A program made the position numbers and the translations under genes. Positions 1 to 6,914 of a stretch of DNA of 16,032 bases are shown in pieces. Under the pieces are notes generated by a model. That model worked only from the letters and a program-made list of their open reading frames with translations, searched no databases and was not told the origin of the DNA. Each line of letters starts with the position of its first letter. Position 1 is the first letter of the stretch. This DNA comes from Actinomycetota bacterium. GTDB taxonomy: Bacteria; Actinomycetota; Acidimicrobiia; Acidimicrobiales; Poriferisodalaceae. The stretch covers positions 1-16,032 of the forward strand of contig JAADHX010000104.1 of the NCBI GenBank assembly GCA_013151655.1, written 5' to 3'.

Positions 1-194
1 TGGCCCCGGTGCCAGCTGGTGTTGGTATCCGAGAAGCGGCGTTGCTACTGCTTTTAAGTTCGAGCCTGGTCGATGATGCTGTGCTGGCGATGTCGATTCT
101 TCTGCGCGCCGCGGCAATAGCTGGTGAGTTGTTGGTGATTGTTGCGGGTGCAGTCGCGCGACGATACGAGAGGACGGGTGCAGGAATTCCCTAG
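1..194 (+). CDS. C-terminal fragment of flippase-like / lysylphosphatidylglycerol-synthase-type membrane protein (partial at left edge)
   Basis: An open frame enters from the left edge (first full codon at base 3) and stops at TAG 192-194, giving about 63 residues of a longer protein. The sequence reads P-A-G-V-G-I-R-E-A-A followed by a hydrophobic helix, a short S-rich turn, then R-A-A-A-I-A-G-E-L and a second hydrophobic helix ending in a basic tail. A proline/glycine turn with G-x-R-E-A, then a second helix with R-A and E-L, is the pattern I associate with the C-terminus of the UPF0104 / LPG-synthase transmembrane family. Such proteins are linked to lipid or glycolipid translocation in the membrane. 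The GTG at base 9 is probably an internal valine, not a start. The next gene is convergent. Coding status is fairly sure; the family rests on a short motif and the substrate is unknown. Confidence 0.68.
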   Translation, partial: APVPAGVGIREAALLLLLSSSLVDDAVLAMSILLRAAAIAGELLVIVAGAVARRYERTGAGIP

Positions 195-334
195 GGCTCA
201 GCGCACCAGCTCCGACCACACGGTCGAGGGTCGCGCCCTTGTTCGCGCAGTAGTCCGCGCCGTTAGTGGTGACTCTAGGTCGTGTGGTGTTGGATCGATG
301 TCACAGTTGTCAGACAATACAGAGGCGTTGCTGG
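195..334. other. Short convergent intergenic region with a long-range inverted repeat
   Basis: These 140 bases lie between the stops of two convergent genes. I see no convincing gene in them. An 8-bp inverted repeat (GTTGTCAG at 306-313 and CTGACAAC at 351-358) brackets the minus-strand stop codon at 335-337, with a 37-base spacer. It could form a weak hairpin near both transcript ends but has no T tract, so a terminator role is speculative. Confidence 0.3.
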
Positions 335-1873
335 CTACGGTGCTTCCGACCTGACAACGGTGATACCGAATACCCGATGGCACAGAGCATCGCCCGTTCT
401 TATGATCACTTCACGGTCGTAGGTCCCGCACGCGAAAACGATGTCGTCGGACCGGTCGTACTCGAAGGGAAGTAGCTCCTGGGCCACCGATGTTCTTGCG
501 AGTAGCCAAAAAGATCTGTCCGGATCGCGATGGCTCGGACCCAGAAATAGCAGCGACAGTACAAATGCTATGCCGGTCATCTTCCAGAGCTGAGTCTTGG
601 AGATGTTGAGCAGCACAAGCGGTATCAGAATCACCGGAATGACTTGCAGCAGGTACCGATTTCCGACAGTTTGACCTCCACCGAAGTAGTTGTATGGAAA
701 CAAAGCGATGTAGAACCCTGCGTAGGCGGTAAGGCCAAACAGTGCGGTGGCTGCGGCCAAGTTCCAATCATCGCGTTTGCGCCAGAGGACGACAGCCAGG
801 ATGACGAAGGCCATCGGCATGAAGGGCAACATGCCAGTGTGGCGACCGACCAGGAAGTAGATACTGGATTCTGCGATTTCCCGCTTCTCGTCACCGAGGA
901 CCTCGGTCCAGTAGCTAGGTGAAAAAAAGCGCTCGGTGTTCGTGGATAGACCGATGCTGGTAGCCGGGGTCATATCGAACGGCACGTCGCCGCTTGGTGC
1001 AATGAACCGTGCTCCTGAGTAGGGGTTCCACGCACCAAAATCACTGTAGTAGAGGTACGGGAACACGCTCAGCAATAGAGCAACAATGAAACTGCCCGCG
1101 GTTGTGATCGCGATCCGTATTCTGTTCCGATGTTGAACGACGGCATACACCGCGAAGAAGAAATATGCCGCAAGCAGCGGAGGTTTCTCGCTGATGGCAA
1201 ACCCCATCGTTGCGCCCAGCAGGATTCCCCAATGAAGGCGGGGTTCACGTAGAAGCCTGAGCGCGCTCCACATGATGGTGGCGCTAAGAGTTGCCAGCAT
1301 GAGATCGGAGTGCAACACGTATCCGAAAACGTACGCCGACGACCCGAATATGAACGTTGTGGCTACGGCGAGTGAGAGGAGCTTGTCGAATCGCTCCCTG
1401 AGGATGAGATACCCAAGGGACAACAGCGCGAGAAGTATTGCGGCATTTGCCATAGCGGCGCCGCGGACGGCACCAAATGCTCGCAACCACGGCGCCAACC
1501 ACAGAGAGTACCCGTATGGCTTTGCGAAGGCGTATCCGTCATTCGTGGCTTGGTAGAAGAGACCACGTGGAGCTCCCCATTCGACTGCCTCGAATGATCT
1601 GATGTCAGCTTCGTCGAAGCTTAGGTTGAGTCCTTCCGAGATTGAGATGGCCTGCAGTAGATGCGACGATTGGTCGCCAACGATTGGCCCTGACGTAAAG
1701 TCGAATGCGGCGACGCGCCAAACCTGGACGGCTATGAAGACCACAAGCGCTACAAGCGCCCCTGTGCGAAGGTTAAGACGCCTGGTGTTCGGCTGTTCCG
1801 AAGTGTCGTCTGTGTTCCTTGACGACTCGCCTGGATTGGATATCGAACTCGCATCATCCGAAGGGATTGTCAC
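335..1873 (-). CDS. Polytopic membrane protein, putative GT-C fold (GT39/ArnT-like) glycosyltransferase
   Basis: The 512-residue product has an S/T/D-rich, probably cytoplasmic N-terminus (1-33) and about ten or eleven hydrophobic helices, the clearest near 38-56, 139-158, 165-187, 189-207, 252-275, 347-364, 370-393, 406-423 and 428-445. The first extracytoplasmic loop after TM1 carries G-D-Q at 66-68, where GT-C enzymes place a catalytic acidic residue. A late G-G-G-Q-T-x-G-N-R-Y motif (398-407) recalls other GT-C proteins. Such enzymes transfer sugars from polyprenyl-phosphate donors to an acceptor outside the membrane. The start is GTG at 1873-1871, with an in-frame TAG directly upstream, so no longer form is possible. 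No Shine-Dalgarno is visible. Its GC is somewhat lower than its neighbours by sampling. The fold class is likely; donor and acceptor cannot be read. Confidence 0.72.
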   Translation of the reverse strand: MTIPSDDASSISNPGESSRNTDDTSEQPNTRRLNLRTGALVALVVFIAVQVWRVAAFDFTSGPIVGDQSSHLLQAISISEGLNLSFDEADIRSFEAVEWGAPRGLFYQATNDGYAFAKPYGYSLWLAPWLRAFGAVRGAAMANAAILLALLSLGYLILRERFDKLLSLAVATTFIFGSSAYVFGYVLHSDLMLATLSATIMWSALRLLREPRLHWGILLGATMGFAISEKPPLLAAYFFFAVYAVVQHRNRIRIAITTAGSFIVALLLSVFPYLYYSDFGAWNPYSGARFIAPSGDVPFDMTPATSIGLSTNTERFFSPSYWTEVLGDEKREIAESSIYFLVGRHTGMLPFMPMAFVILAVVLWRKRDDWNLAAATALFGLTAYAGFYIALFPYNYFGGGQTVGNRYLLQVIPVILIPLVLLNISKTQLWKMTGIAFVLSLLFLGPSHRDPDRSFWLLARTSVAQELLPFEYDRSDDIVFACGTYDREVIIRTGDALCHRVFGITVVRSEAP

Positions 1874-1926
1874 CTATCTAGTTTGGCCGCCGCGGGCTAC
1901 TGAACACGGCATGGTCGGGCGCCAAT

Positions 1927-1932
1927 TACTCT
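1927..1932 (+). promoter_or_regulatory. Possible -10 element for a leaderless lpdA-like transcript
   Basis: TACTCT fits the actinobacterial TAnnnT -10 pattern and ends 7 bases before the ATG at 1940. There is no Shine-Dalgarno in front of that ATG, which together would suit a leaderless mRNA. No good -35 box is seen at the expected distance. The 66-bp gap to the divergent gene (1874-1939) must hold promoters for both. Confidence 0.25.
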
Positions 1933-1939
1933 GTATGAG

Positions 1940-3307
1940 ATGTCAAAACGAGTTCTAGTCATCGGTGGTGGTCCGGCAGGTCACGAGGCTGCCAGTCACG
2001 CCGCGCGTTACGGGGCAGAGGTCACCGTCGTAGAACGCGATGTACTCGGGGGGTCGGCGCATCTACGCGATTGTGTGCCCTCGAAGTCGATGATCGCCAC
2101 TGGTGGGGCCATGTCGTTCGCTCGACGCGTTGCGGGCATGGGCCTAGCTGAGGTCGAACCCGAGATCGACTCGGCCATGCTGCGAGACCGAATCGCGACA
2201 ATCGAGAAGCGACTCGAATCGGCGATTTCACGACTCCTGGCGAGTCAGGGTGTACGAGTTCTCGATGGCACCGGCGTTTTGACTGGTCCGCACTCGGCGG
2301 TGGCCACGCTTGCCGATGGCACCTCTGTTGAGCTCGAGGCCGATTACATCGTTCTGAGTACAGGTTCTCGCCCCAGAGTTCCGGACTGGGCCCACCTCGA
2401 TGGCGACAGGATCTTGTCGACTCGGGACGCCTACCCGCCTAAGACCTTTCCTAGTCACCTCGTCGTGGTTGGCTCTGGGGTGACGGGTGTCGAGTTTGTG
2501 CACATGTTTTCGAGTCTCGGCGCCGATGTCACTTTGATTGTTAGCCGTCAGCAGGTTCTCCCAGACAAGGATCCTGAGGCCGCGGCTGTGCTTGAGGCCG
2601 ATTTCATGCGTCGAGGGGTACAGCTGTTCAAGGGGGCGAGGGCCACTGCGATCGAGCGCAGCGGCGACGAGGTGACGGTGATCTGTTCTGATGGGCGGGT
2701 TGCGAAGGGCAGTCACGCCTTGCTTGCAATTGGTTCGGTCCCCAACTCAGACAACCTTGGGTTGGAGACGGCTGGGGTTCAGCTGAACGAGTGGGGGTAT
2801 GTCGACGTCGACCACAACCTGGTGTCTTCGGTTCCACACATTTATGCCGCTGGTGACATCAGTGGGCGACTTCCTCTGTCCTCAGTAGCCAGTATTCAGG
2901 GCCGCAAAATTGCGGAACATCTGATGGGTCTACATGCCGGGCGAGATCATCGTCACATCGACTATGACAAGGCGGCTTCGGCCATCTTCACCGAACCCGA
3001 GATAGCCGATGTCGGGTTGGCCGAAGCGGAGGCCTTCGCCGATGGCCGCAAGATTCGTGTCACCAAAGTACCGTTTTCATCGAATGCGAAGGCGCTAATC
3101 AATGACGATCCACGCGGGTTCGTGAAGATCATTTCCGATCCCCACACAGGCGTTGTGCTCGGCGGATCCATCGTTGGGCGCCATGCGGCAGAACTCATTT
3201 CAGTCGTGGCGCTGGCTGTCAACTCACACCTCAAGGTGCAAGACATCCAGGATTGTCTATTCGTGTATCCGACACTGTCGGAGTCACTGATCGAAGCTGC
3301 AGAGTAA
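1940..3307 (+). CDS. lpdA: LpdA-like NAD(P)H flavoprotein (disulfide-reductase family without the redox disulfide)
   Basis: This 455-residue protein has the full pyridine nucleotide-disulfide oxidoreductase layout: an N-terminal FAD Rossmann motif G-G-G-P-A-G (9-14), an NAD(P) Rossmann motif G-S-G-V-T-G (178-183), the FAD-contacting Y-A-A-G-D (302-306) and a C-terminal dimerisation domain. The redox site is altered. Where lipoamide dehydrogenase has C-x4-C, this protein has A40-x4-C45 followed by V-P-S-K, and the catalytic His of the H-P-T-L-S-E motif is Tyr443. It should therefore not reduce lipoamide. From memory, both changes match the mycobacterial LpdA (Rv3303c) type, described as an NAD(P)H:quinone reductase, so quinone or other two-electron reduction in the cytosol is the best guess. 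It stands alone on the plus strand, divergent from the membrane glycosyltransferase and convergent with rmlA. The family is sure; the substrate is inferred. Confidence 0.88.
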   Translation: MSKRVLVIGGGPAGHEAASHAARYGAEVTVVERDVLGGSAHLRDCVPSKSMIATGGAMSFARRVAGMGLAEVEPEIDSAMLRDRIATIEKRLESAISRLLASQGVRVLDGTGVLTGPHSAVATLADGTSVELEADYIVLSTGSRPRVPDWAHLDGDRILSTRDAYPPKTFPSHLVVVGSGVTGVEFVHMFSSLGADVTLIVSRQQVLPDKDPEAAAVLEADFMRRGVQLFKGARATAIERSGDEVTVICSDGRVAKGSHALLAIGSVPNSDNLGLETAGVQLNEWGYVDVDHNLVSSVPHIYAAGDISGRLPLSSVASIQGRKIAEHLMGLHAGRDHRHIDYDKAASAIFTEPEIADVGLAEAEAFADGRKIRVTKVPFSSNAKALINDDPRGFVKIISDPHTGVVLGGSIVGRHAAELISVVALAVNSHLKVQDIQDCLFVYPTLSESLIEAAE

Positions 3308-3313
3308 CTTCGA

Positions 3314-3330
3314 TCGACTCGCCTAGTCGA
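3314..3330. terminator. Small hairpin between convergent lpdA-like gene and rmlA
   Basis: TCGACT (3314-3319) pairs with AGTCGA (3325-3330) around a 5-base loop. It fills the 15-base gap between the two convergent stop codons and runs into the end of rmlA. It could act on both strands, but the stem is short and no T tract follows on either strand, so this is weak. Confidence 0.22.
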
Positions 3331-4216
3331 CGGAGGCCAGCTTCGAGCTGGTGTCTGATTCGACAAGCACCGATTCGACGTAGGTCCGATAGGGACTCTT
3401 CGGCATGCGCTCTGCGGCCTCGCGTAGGCCTTGGTGGTCGATGAACCCGCGCCTAAATGCGACTTCTTCAAGGCAAGCAATCTTGAGACCTTGCCGCCTC
3501 TCGATGGTCGCTATGAAGTTCGACGACTCTAAGAGCGATTCCTGAGTTCCGGAGTCGAGCCAGGCGACGCCGCGCCCGAGCCGCTTGGCTGTGAGCTGAC
3601 CGTCGGCGAGGTACGAGCGGTTCAGATCGGTTATTTCGAGTTCATTCCGAGCACTGGGTGCCAATCGCCTGGCTCGCTCTACGACGTCGCCGTCGTATAC
3701 GTACAACCCAGGGATAGCTAGGTTCGACTTCGGATCGACCGGTTTTTCCTCAAGGGAAACAACGGTTCCGGCGTGATCGAACTCGACGATTCCGTACCGT
3801 TCCGGGTCATCAACTGGGTATCCAAAAATGACAGCACCAGACCTATGTTGTTCGACGATGTGGTCGAGGCCGATCCGGCCGTAAAAGATGTTGTCGCCCA
3901 GAATGAGCGTGGCCGAGCCGCCAGCCAAGAACCCCTCGCCGATTAGAAAGGCTTGAGCGATGCCAGCTGGGCTCGGTTGCATCGCATATTCGAGGTTGAT
4001 TCCCCACTGAGATCCGCTACCGAGGAGCTCTTTGAAACGGGGCAGGTCGTGCGGGGTCGAGATGATCAGGATCTGGTCGATACCAGCGAGCATCAGCGTG
4101 GCCAACGGATAGAACACCATTGGCTTGTCGTAAACGGGCTGTAGCTGTTTGCTGGCCACTGAGGTAAGTGGGTACAGACGCGTGCCCGAACCGCCCGCAA
4201 GAATAATTCCTTTCAC
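3323..4216 (-). CDS. rmlA: Glucose-1-phosphate thymidylyltransferase (RmlA/RfbA)
   Basis: RmlA makes dTDP-glucose from dTTP and glucose-1-phosphate, the first step to dTDP-L-rhamnose. The 297-residue length is normal for the family. The N-terminus has the nucleotide-binding G-G-S-G-T-R-L-Y-P (8-16) and the K-Q-L-Q-P-V-Y-D-K-P-M segment (23-33). Further on are L-G-D-N-I-F-Y-G and a C-terminal W-L-D-S-G-T, all typical. The start is GTG at 4216-4214; an in-frame TAA lies 6 bases upstream and rules out a longer form. No clear Shine-Dalgarno is seen. It lies 83 bp downstream of the methyltransferase on the same strand and may share its transcript. It is separated by about 3.5 kb and opposite in strand from rmlC, rmlB and rmlD, which complete the pathway. 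Confidence 0.95.
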   Translation of the reverse strand: MKGIILAGGSGTRLYPLTSVASKQLQPVYDKPMVFYPLATLMLAGIDQILIISTPHDLPRFKELLGSGSQWGINLEYAMQPSPAGIAQAFLIGEGFLAGGSATLILGDNIFYGRIGLDHIVEQHRSGAVIFGYPVDDPERYGIVEFDHAGTVVSLEEKPVDPKSNLAIPGLYVYDGDVVERARRLAPSARNELEITDLNRSYLADGQLTAKRLGRGVAWLDSGTQESLLESSNFIATIERRQGLKIACLEEVAFRRGFIDHQGLREAAERMPKSPYRTYVESVLVESDTSSKLASVD

Positions 4217-4299
4217 GCTTTACGCGTCGGCCCATTCGGTCGCGGATTCAGCAGTGATTTGTGAGCTCAGAGCCTGGTCGGACGAGCTGGCCAGAGTGG

Positions 4300-5058
4300 C
4301 TACCGCTTGCGCAGCTTTTCAAAGCGGTCGCGCCCTGATCGCAGTGCCCCTCTGGCCTTGTCCTTGAAATCGTCCGGTACGCGGCGTGACAGAGCGGTCG
4401 CGGCCGACTCGAATCGTTCGGCGATTGCGTCGGTCGTCGTTGATTTCGGGGTGTCGTCTGGGCTCGCATCTTCGCTCGGTTCAGACTGATCCGGAGCAAG
4501 GACTTCTGGCTCAAGGCTGAGCAACGGAAGCGGTCCTGGATCGAGGGTGTCGCTCTTGGTGGCAACGCAGTCGATCATCCATTGATCGCGAGGCCGTAGG
4601 TCCGATATTTCGAAACCGGCGTCGTGTAGAGAACGGCGAAGGGTCAGCTCGGTGAAGCTGGCGTGGTGGTAGTCGCCGTTGTAGGCCTGCGTACCGAATA
4701 GAGCGTGAAGCATTGTTCTGTGATGCTCTACGGTGGCCTCTCTTGCGATGAGCCTCGCAACGCCCATGATGTCGGGGACCCTCAGAAAGATCTGTCCGCC
4801 GGTCTTTAGGAGACGAGCCCACTCGACTAGCGCTGGATCGACTTCGGCTCGTTCGAGGTGTTCGAGCACGTCCTGAGCCACGATTTCGGTGTAGTGATCT
4901 GATGGCAGCATCGCAAGGTCGCGGACATCGGCCACCAGGTCTGGGTCGTGGAAGTCCTGGAAGTCGACATTCAAGTAGCCATCGCGGTGGTCGAATCCGC
5001 ACCCGATATTGATGCGGTCGGGGAAGTCGAGTGGATCGAAGCTCTTTGAATCAGTCAT
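4300..5058 (-). CDS. SAM-dependent class I methyltransferase with a charged C-terminal tail
   Basis: The 252-residue product opens with I-N-I-G-C-G (16-21) and G-Y-L-N-V-D (27-32), the SAM-binding motif I and the following acidic strand of the type-11-like class I fold. Q-D-V-L-E-H-L (62-68) is the usual post-motif, and L-L-K-T-G-G near 83-88 is the expected turn. The fold ends near residue 168. A low-complexity S/P/D/E/T tail (about 170-210) follows, then a basic amphipathic helix (about 210-252) that could touch membrane or a partner. The ATG at 5058-5056 overlaps the TGA of the carboxylase gene upstream (TGATG), which indicates translational coupling and favours this start over the longer open frame. 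The substrate is unknown. Position beside rmlA and surface-glycan genes suggests a sugar or chain-end acceptor, but coupling to the carboxylase leaves other options open. Confidence 0.8.
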   Translation of the reverse strand: MTDSKSFDPLDFPDRINIGCGFDHRDGYLNVDFQDFHDPDLVADVRDLAMLPSDHYTEIVAQDVLEHLERAEVDPALVEWARLLKTGGQIFLRVPDIMGVARLIAREATVEHHRTMLHALFGTQAYNGDYHHASFTELTLRRSLHDAGFEISDLRPRDQWMIDCVATKSDTLDPGPLPLLSLEPEVLAPDQSEPSEDASPDDTPKSTTTDAIAERFESAATALSRRVPDDFKDKARGALRSGRDRFEKLRKR

Positions 5059-6797
5059 CAGTCGATAATCACTACTACATCGCCAGCACCGACGGTGTCG
5101 CCGACGGCTACTTTTATCTCTGTCACTGTGCCGGCCTTGTCGGCCCCGATGTTGTTTTCCATTTTCATGGCTTCGAGAACAACGAGCGTCTGATCTGTTT
5201 CGACGGTGTCGCCGACAGCTACTTCCACTTTGACGATGGTGCCCTGCATCGGCACGGCGACCTTGCCAGAACCAGCGGACCCGCCGCCCGAATCGCCGCC
5301 ACGTTGGCGCTTCTTTGGTGCTGAACCGGCCGTGGCTCCCGACTCGGGAACCCATGCGGTCACGGCGAAACGTTTGCCGTTTACCTCGACTGTGGTTTCG
5401 CGCCGAACAAGGCCATCTTCGTCTGGCGGCGATGCTTGGGCGCCCCTGATGCCCGTAAGGTCGAGTGTTTCCTCAACCCACTTGGTGGAGTGCCTCAGGT
5501 TTACGAAGTCGTCGTGTTCGAGGATGGCCATGTCGGCCGGTTTGGTGGTGGCAACGCCTTCGATGACTAGCTCACCAAGTGCCCTCTTGGCTCTTCCAAT
5601 AGCAATGTCGCGGTTGCGACCCCAAACAATGAGTTTGCCGACCAGGTTGTCGTAGTACTGCGAGATCTCATCGCCGGCTTCGTATCCGGTGTCGAACCTG
5701 GTGCCGTATCCGTCTGGAGCTATGAACTTGGTGATTGTCCCGGGGGAGGGGAGAAAGGCGCCCTCGGCTGGGTCTTCTGCGTTGATCCGGATCTCGATGG
5801 CGTGACCGTTGATGACCACGTCGTCTTGGCCGAACGGCAGTTCTTCGCCGGCAGCGATGCGTAGCTGTAGTTCGACCAGATCGACTCCGGTCACAAGTTC
5901 GGTGACTGGATGCTCGACCTGTAGGCGAGTGTTCATCTCGAGGTAGTAGAAACCACCGTCTTCGTACAGGAACTCGACCGTGCCAGCGTTCACGTAGTCG
6001 CAACCCTTGGCGACGGCGACGGCCGCCTGACCCATCTCGGCGAGAATGGCGTCGTCGATGCCAGCGGCCGGTGCCTCCTCGATTAGCTTTTGGTGGCGAC
6101 GTTGGGCCGAGCAGTCGCGGGTGCCGAGGTACACACAGTTGCCGTGGTCATCGGCGACGATCTGAACTTCGACGTGGCGTGGCGCGGTGAGGTAACGCTC
6201 CATGTAGATCTCGTCGCGCCCGAAATAGGCGAGGGCTTCGCGTTGGGCCGACTCCATCGCAGCCGCAGCTTCGTCGCCGCTGCCTACAACCTTCATGCCC
6301 CGGCCACCGCCGCCGTAAGCCGCCTTGATGGCTACTGGCCAGCCGACCTCGTTGCCGAAGTCGACCACTTGAGCTGGGTCGGTGATGAGCTCGGTCACGC
6401 CTGGAACACCGTGAACGCCGACCCGTTCGGCGGCTAGACGGGCGGAGATCTTGTCGCCCATCACCTCGATGGCCTCGGGGCCTGGCCCTATGAATGCCAC
6501 GCCGCGATCGGTGATGGTGCGGGCAAAGTCGGCGTTCTCGGAGAAGAAGCCGTAGCCGGGGTGCACTGCATCGGCTCCGCTCATTTGGACAATGTCGAGA
6601 ATGGCGTCGGTGTTGAGGTAGCTCTCGGCCGCGGTTTGGCCGCCCAACGCATAAGCCTCATCGGCCAGGCGAGTATGGAGTGCTTCGCGATCGAGTTCGC
6701 TATAAACGGCGACTGAAGCAATGCCGAGTTCGCGGCAGGCCCGAATGACCCGAACCGCGATCTCGCCTCGGTTGGCGATTAGAACTTTGGAGAACAT
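5058..6797 (-). CDS. accA: Acyl-CoA carboxylase alpha subunit: biotin carboxylase fused to biotin carboxyl carrier domain
   Basis: This 579-residue subunit carries out the ATP- and bicarbonate-dependent carboxylation of biotin for an acetyl-, propionyl- or longer acyl-CoA carboxylase. Visible elements in order: the N-terminal A-N-R-G-E-I-A-V-R-V pre-ATP-grasp segment (8-17), ATP-grasp glycine loop G-G-G-G-R-G-M-K (162-169), catalytic R-L-Q-V-E-H-P-V-T-E (291-300), a biotin carboxylase C-domain ending near 450, a linker rich in Gly and Ser (about 485-510), and a biotinyl domain with E-A-M-K-M and biotin Lys545. The length is close to the actinobacterial AccA3 type. The start is ATG 6797-6795 with GAGG 4 bases upstream. 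The carboxyltransferase beta subunit is not in the window, so acyl-CoA specificity cannot be read. birA diverges from its 5' end, and the methyltransferase start overlaps its stop. Confidence 0.93.
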   Translation of the reverse strand: MFSKVLIANRGEIAVRVIRACRELGIASVAVYSELDREALHTRLADEAYALGGQTAAESYLNTDAILDIVQMSGADAVHPGYGFFSENADFARTITDRGVAFIGPGPEAIEVMGDKISARLAAERVGVHGVPGVTELITDPAQVVDFGNEVGWPVAIKAAYGGGGRGMKVVGSGDEAAAAMESAQREALAYFGRDEIYMERYLTAPRHVEVQIVADDHGNCVYLGTRDCSAQRRHQKLIEEAPAAGIDDAILAEMGQAAVAVAKGCDYVNAGTVEFLYEDGGFYYLEMNTRLQVEHPVTELVTGVDLVELQLRIAAGEELPFGQDDVVINGHAIEIRINAEDPAEGAFLPSPGTITKFIAPDGYGTRFDTGYEAGDEISQYYDNLVGKLIVWGRNRDIAIGRAKRALGELVIEGVATTKPADMAILEHDDFVNLRHSTKWVEETLDLTGIRGAQASPPDEDGLVRRETTVEVNGKRFAVTAWVPESGATAGSAPKKRQRGGDSGGGSAGSGKVAVPMQGTIVKVEVAVGDTVETDQTLVVLEAMKMENNIGADKAGTVTEIKVAVGDTVGAGDVVVIID

Positions 6798-6914
6798 TGA
6801 ACCTCGTAAAATGACCGGCCGTACCCGGCCACAGCAGTGAACCAGTTTGCCAGATGCAGCGCAGCTCGCCGAATATCGTTCGAGAGAATCGGGGCAAGTC
6901 GAGTCAGGACATCG
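6798..6914. promoter_or_regulatory. Divergent control region between carboxylase gene and birA
   Basis: The 117 bp between the two starts must carry promoters in both directions. For birA, TTGCCA (6847-6852) is a fair -35 match, but the -10 at the right distance (GAATAT, 6871-6876) is poor. A GC-rich inverted repeat GGCCG-TACC-CGGCC (6817-6830) could be an operator or hairpin in the carboxylase leader. GAGG complementary to 6802-6805 is the carboxylase Shine-Dalgarno. BirA here lacks a helix-turn-helix domain and so cannot be the repressor. Confidence 0.35.
6906..6909 (+). promoter_or_regulatory. Ribosome binding site deciding the birA start
   Basis: AGGA lies 5 bases before the ATG at 6915 and 8 before the ATG at 6918. 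The first possible ATG (6837) has no such site and would add about 26 residues without family resemblance. Confidence 0.5.

Noticed and set aside
195..334. Possible small RNA or tRNA in the left intergenic region
   Set aside because: No cloverleaf, no conserved T-loop sequence and no promoter-terminator pair could be recognised.
5090..5223. Near-identical 23-base direct repeat (5090-5112 and 5201-5223)
   Set aside because: Both copies encode the V-A-V-G-D-T-V strand of the biotinyl domain, which has natural two-fold pseudo-symmetry. It is explained by the protein fold and is not a mobile or regulatory repeat.
5059..5355. Upstream extension of the methyltransferase frame into the carboxylase BCCP region
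   Set aside because: The extension is Arg/His/Ser-rich shadow sequence; the ATG at 5058 overlapping the carboxylase TGA is the natural coupled start.
5206..5655. Long open plus-strand frame inside the biotin carboxylase gene
   Set aside because: It is antisense to an unmistakable conserved gene and its translation has no domain-like pattern; GC-rich codon structure keeps the opposite strand open.
6837..6914. Longer BirA starting at the first ATG (6837), possibly adding a DNA-binding domain
   Set aside because: Only 26 extra residues, too short for a winged helix, and no Shine-Dalgarno; the AGGA before 6915 is better.
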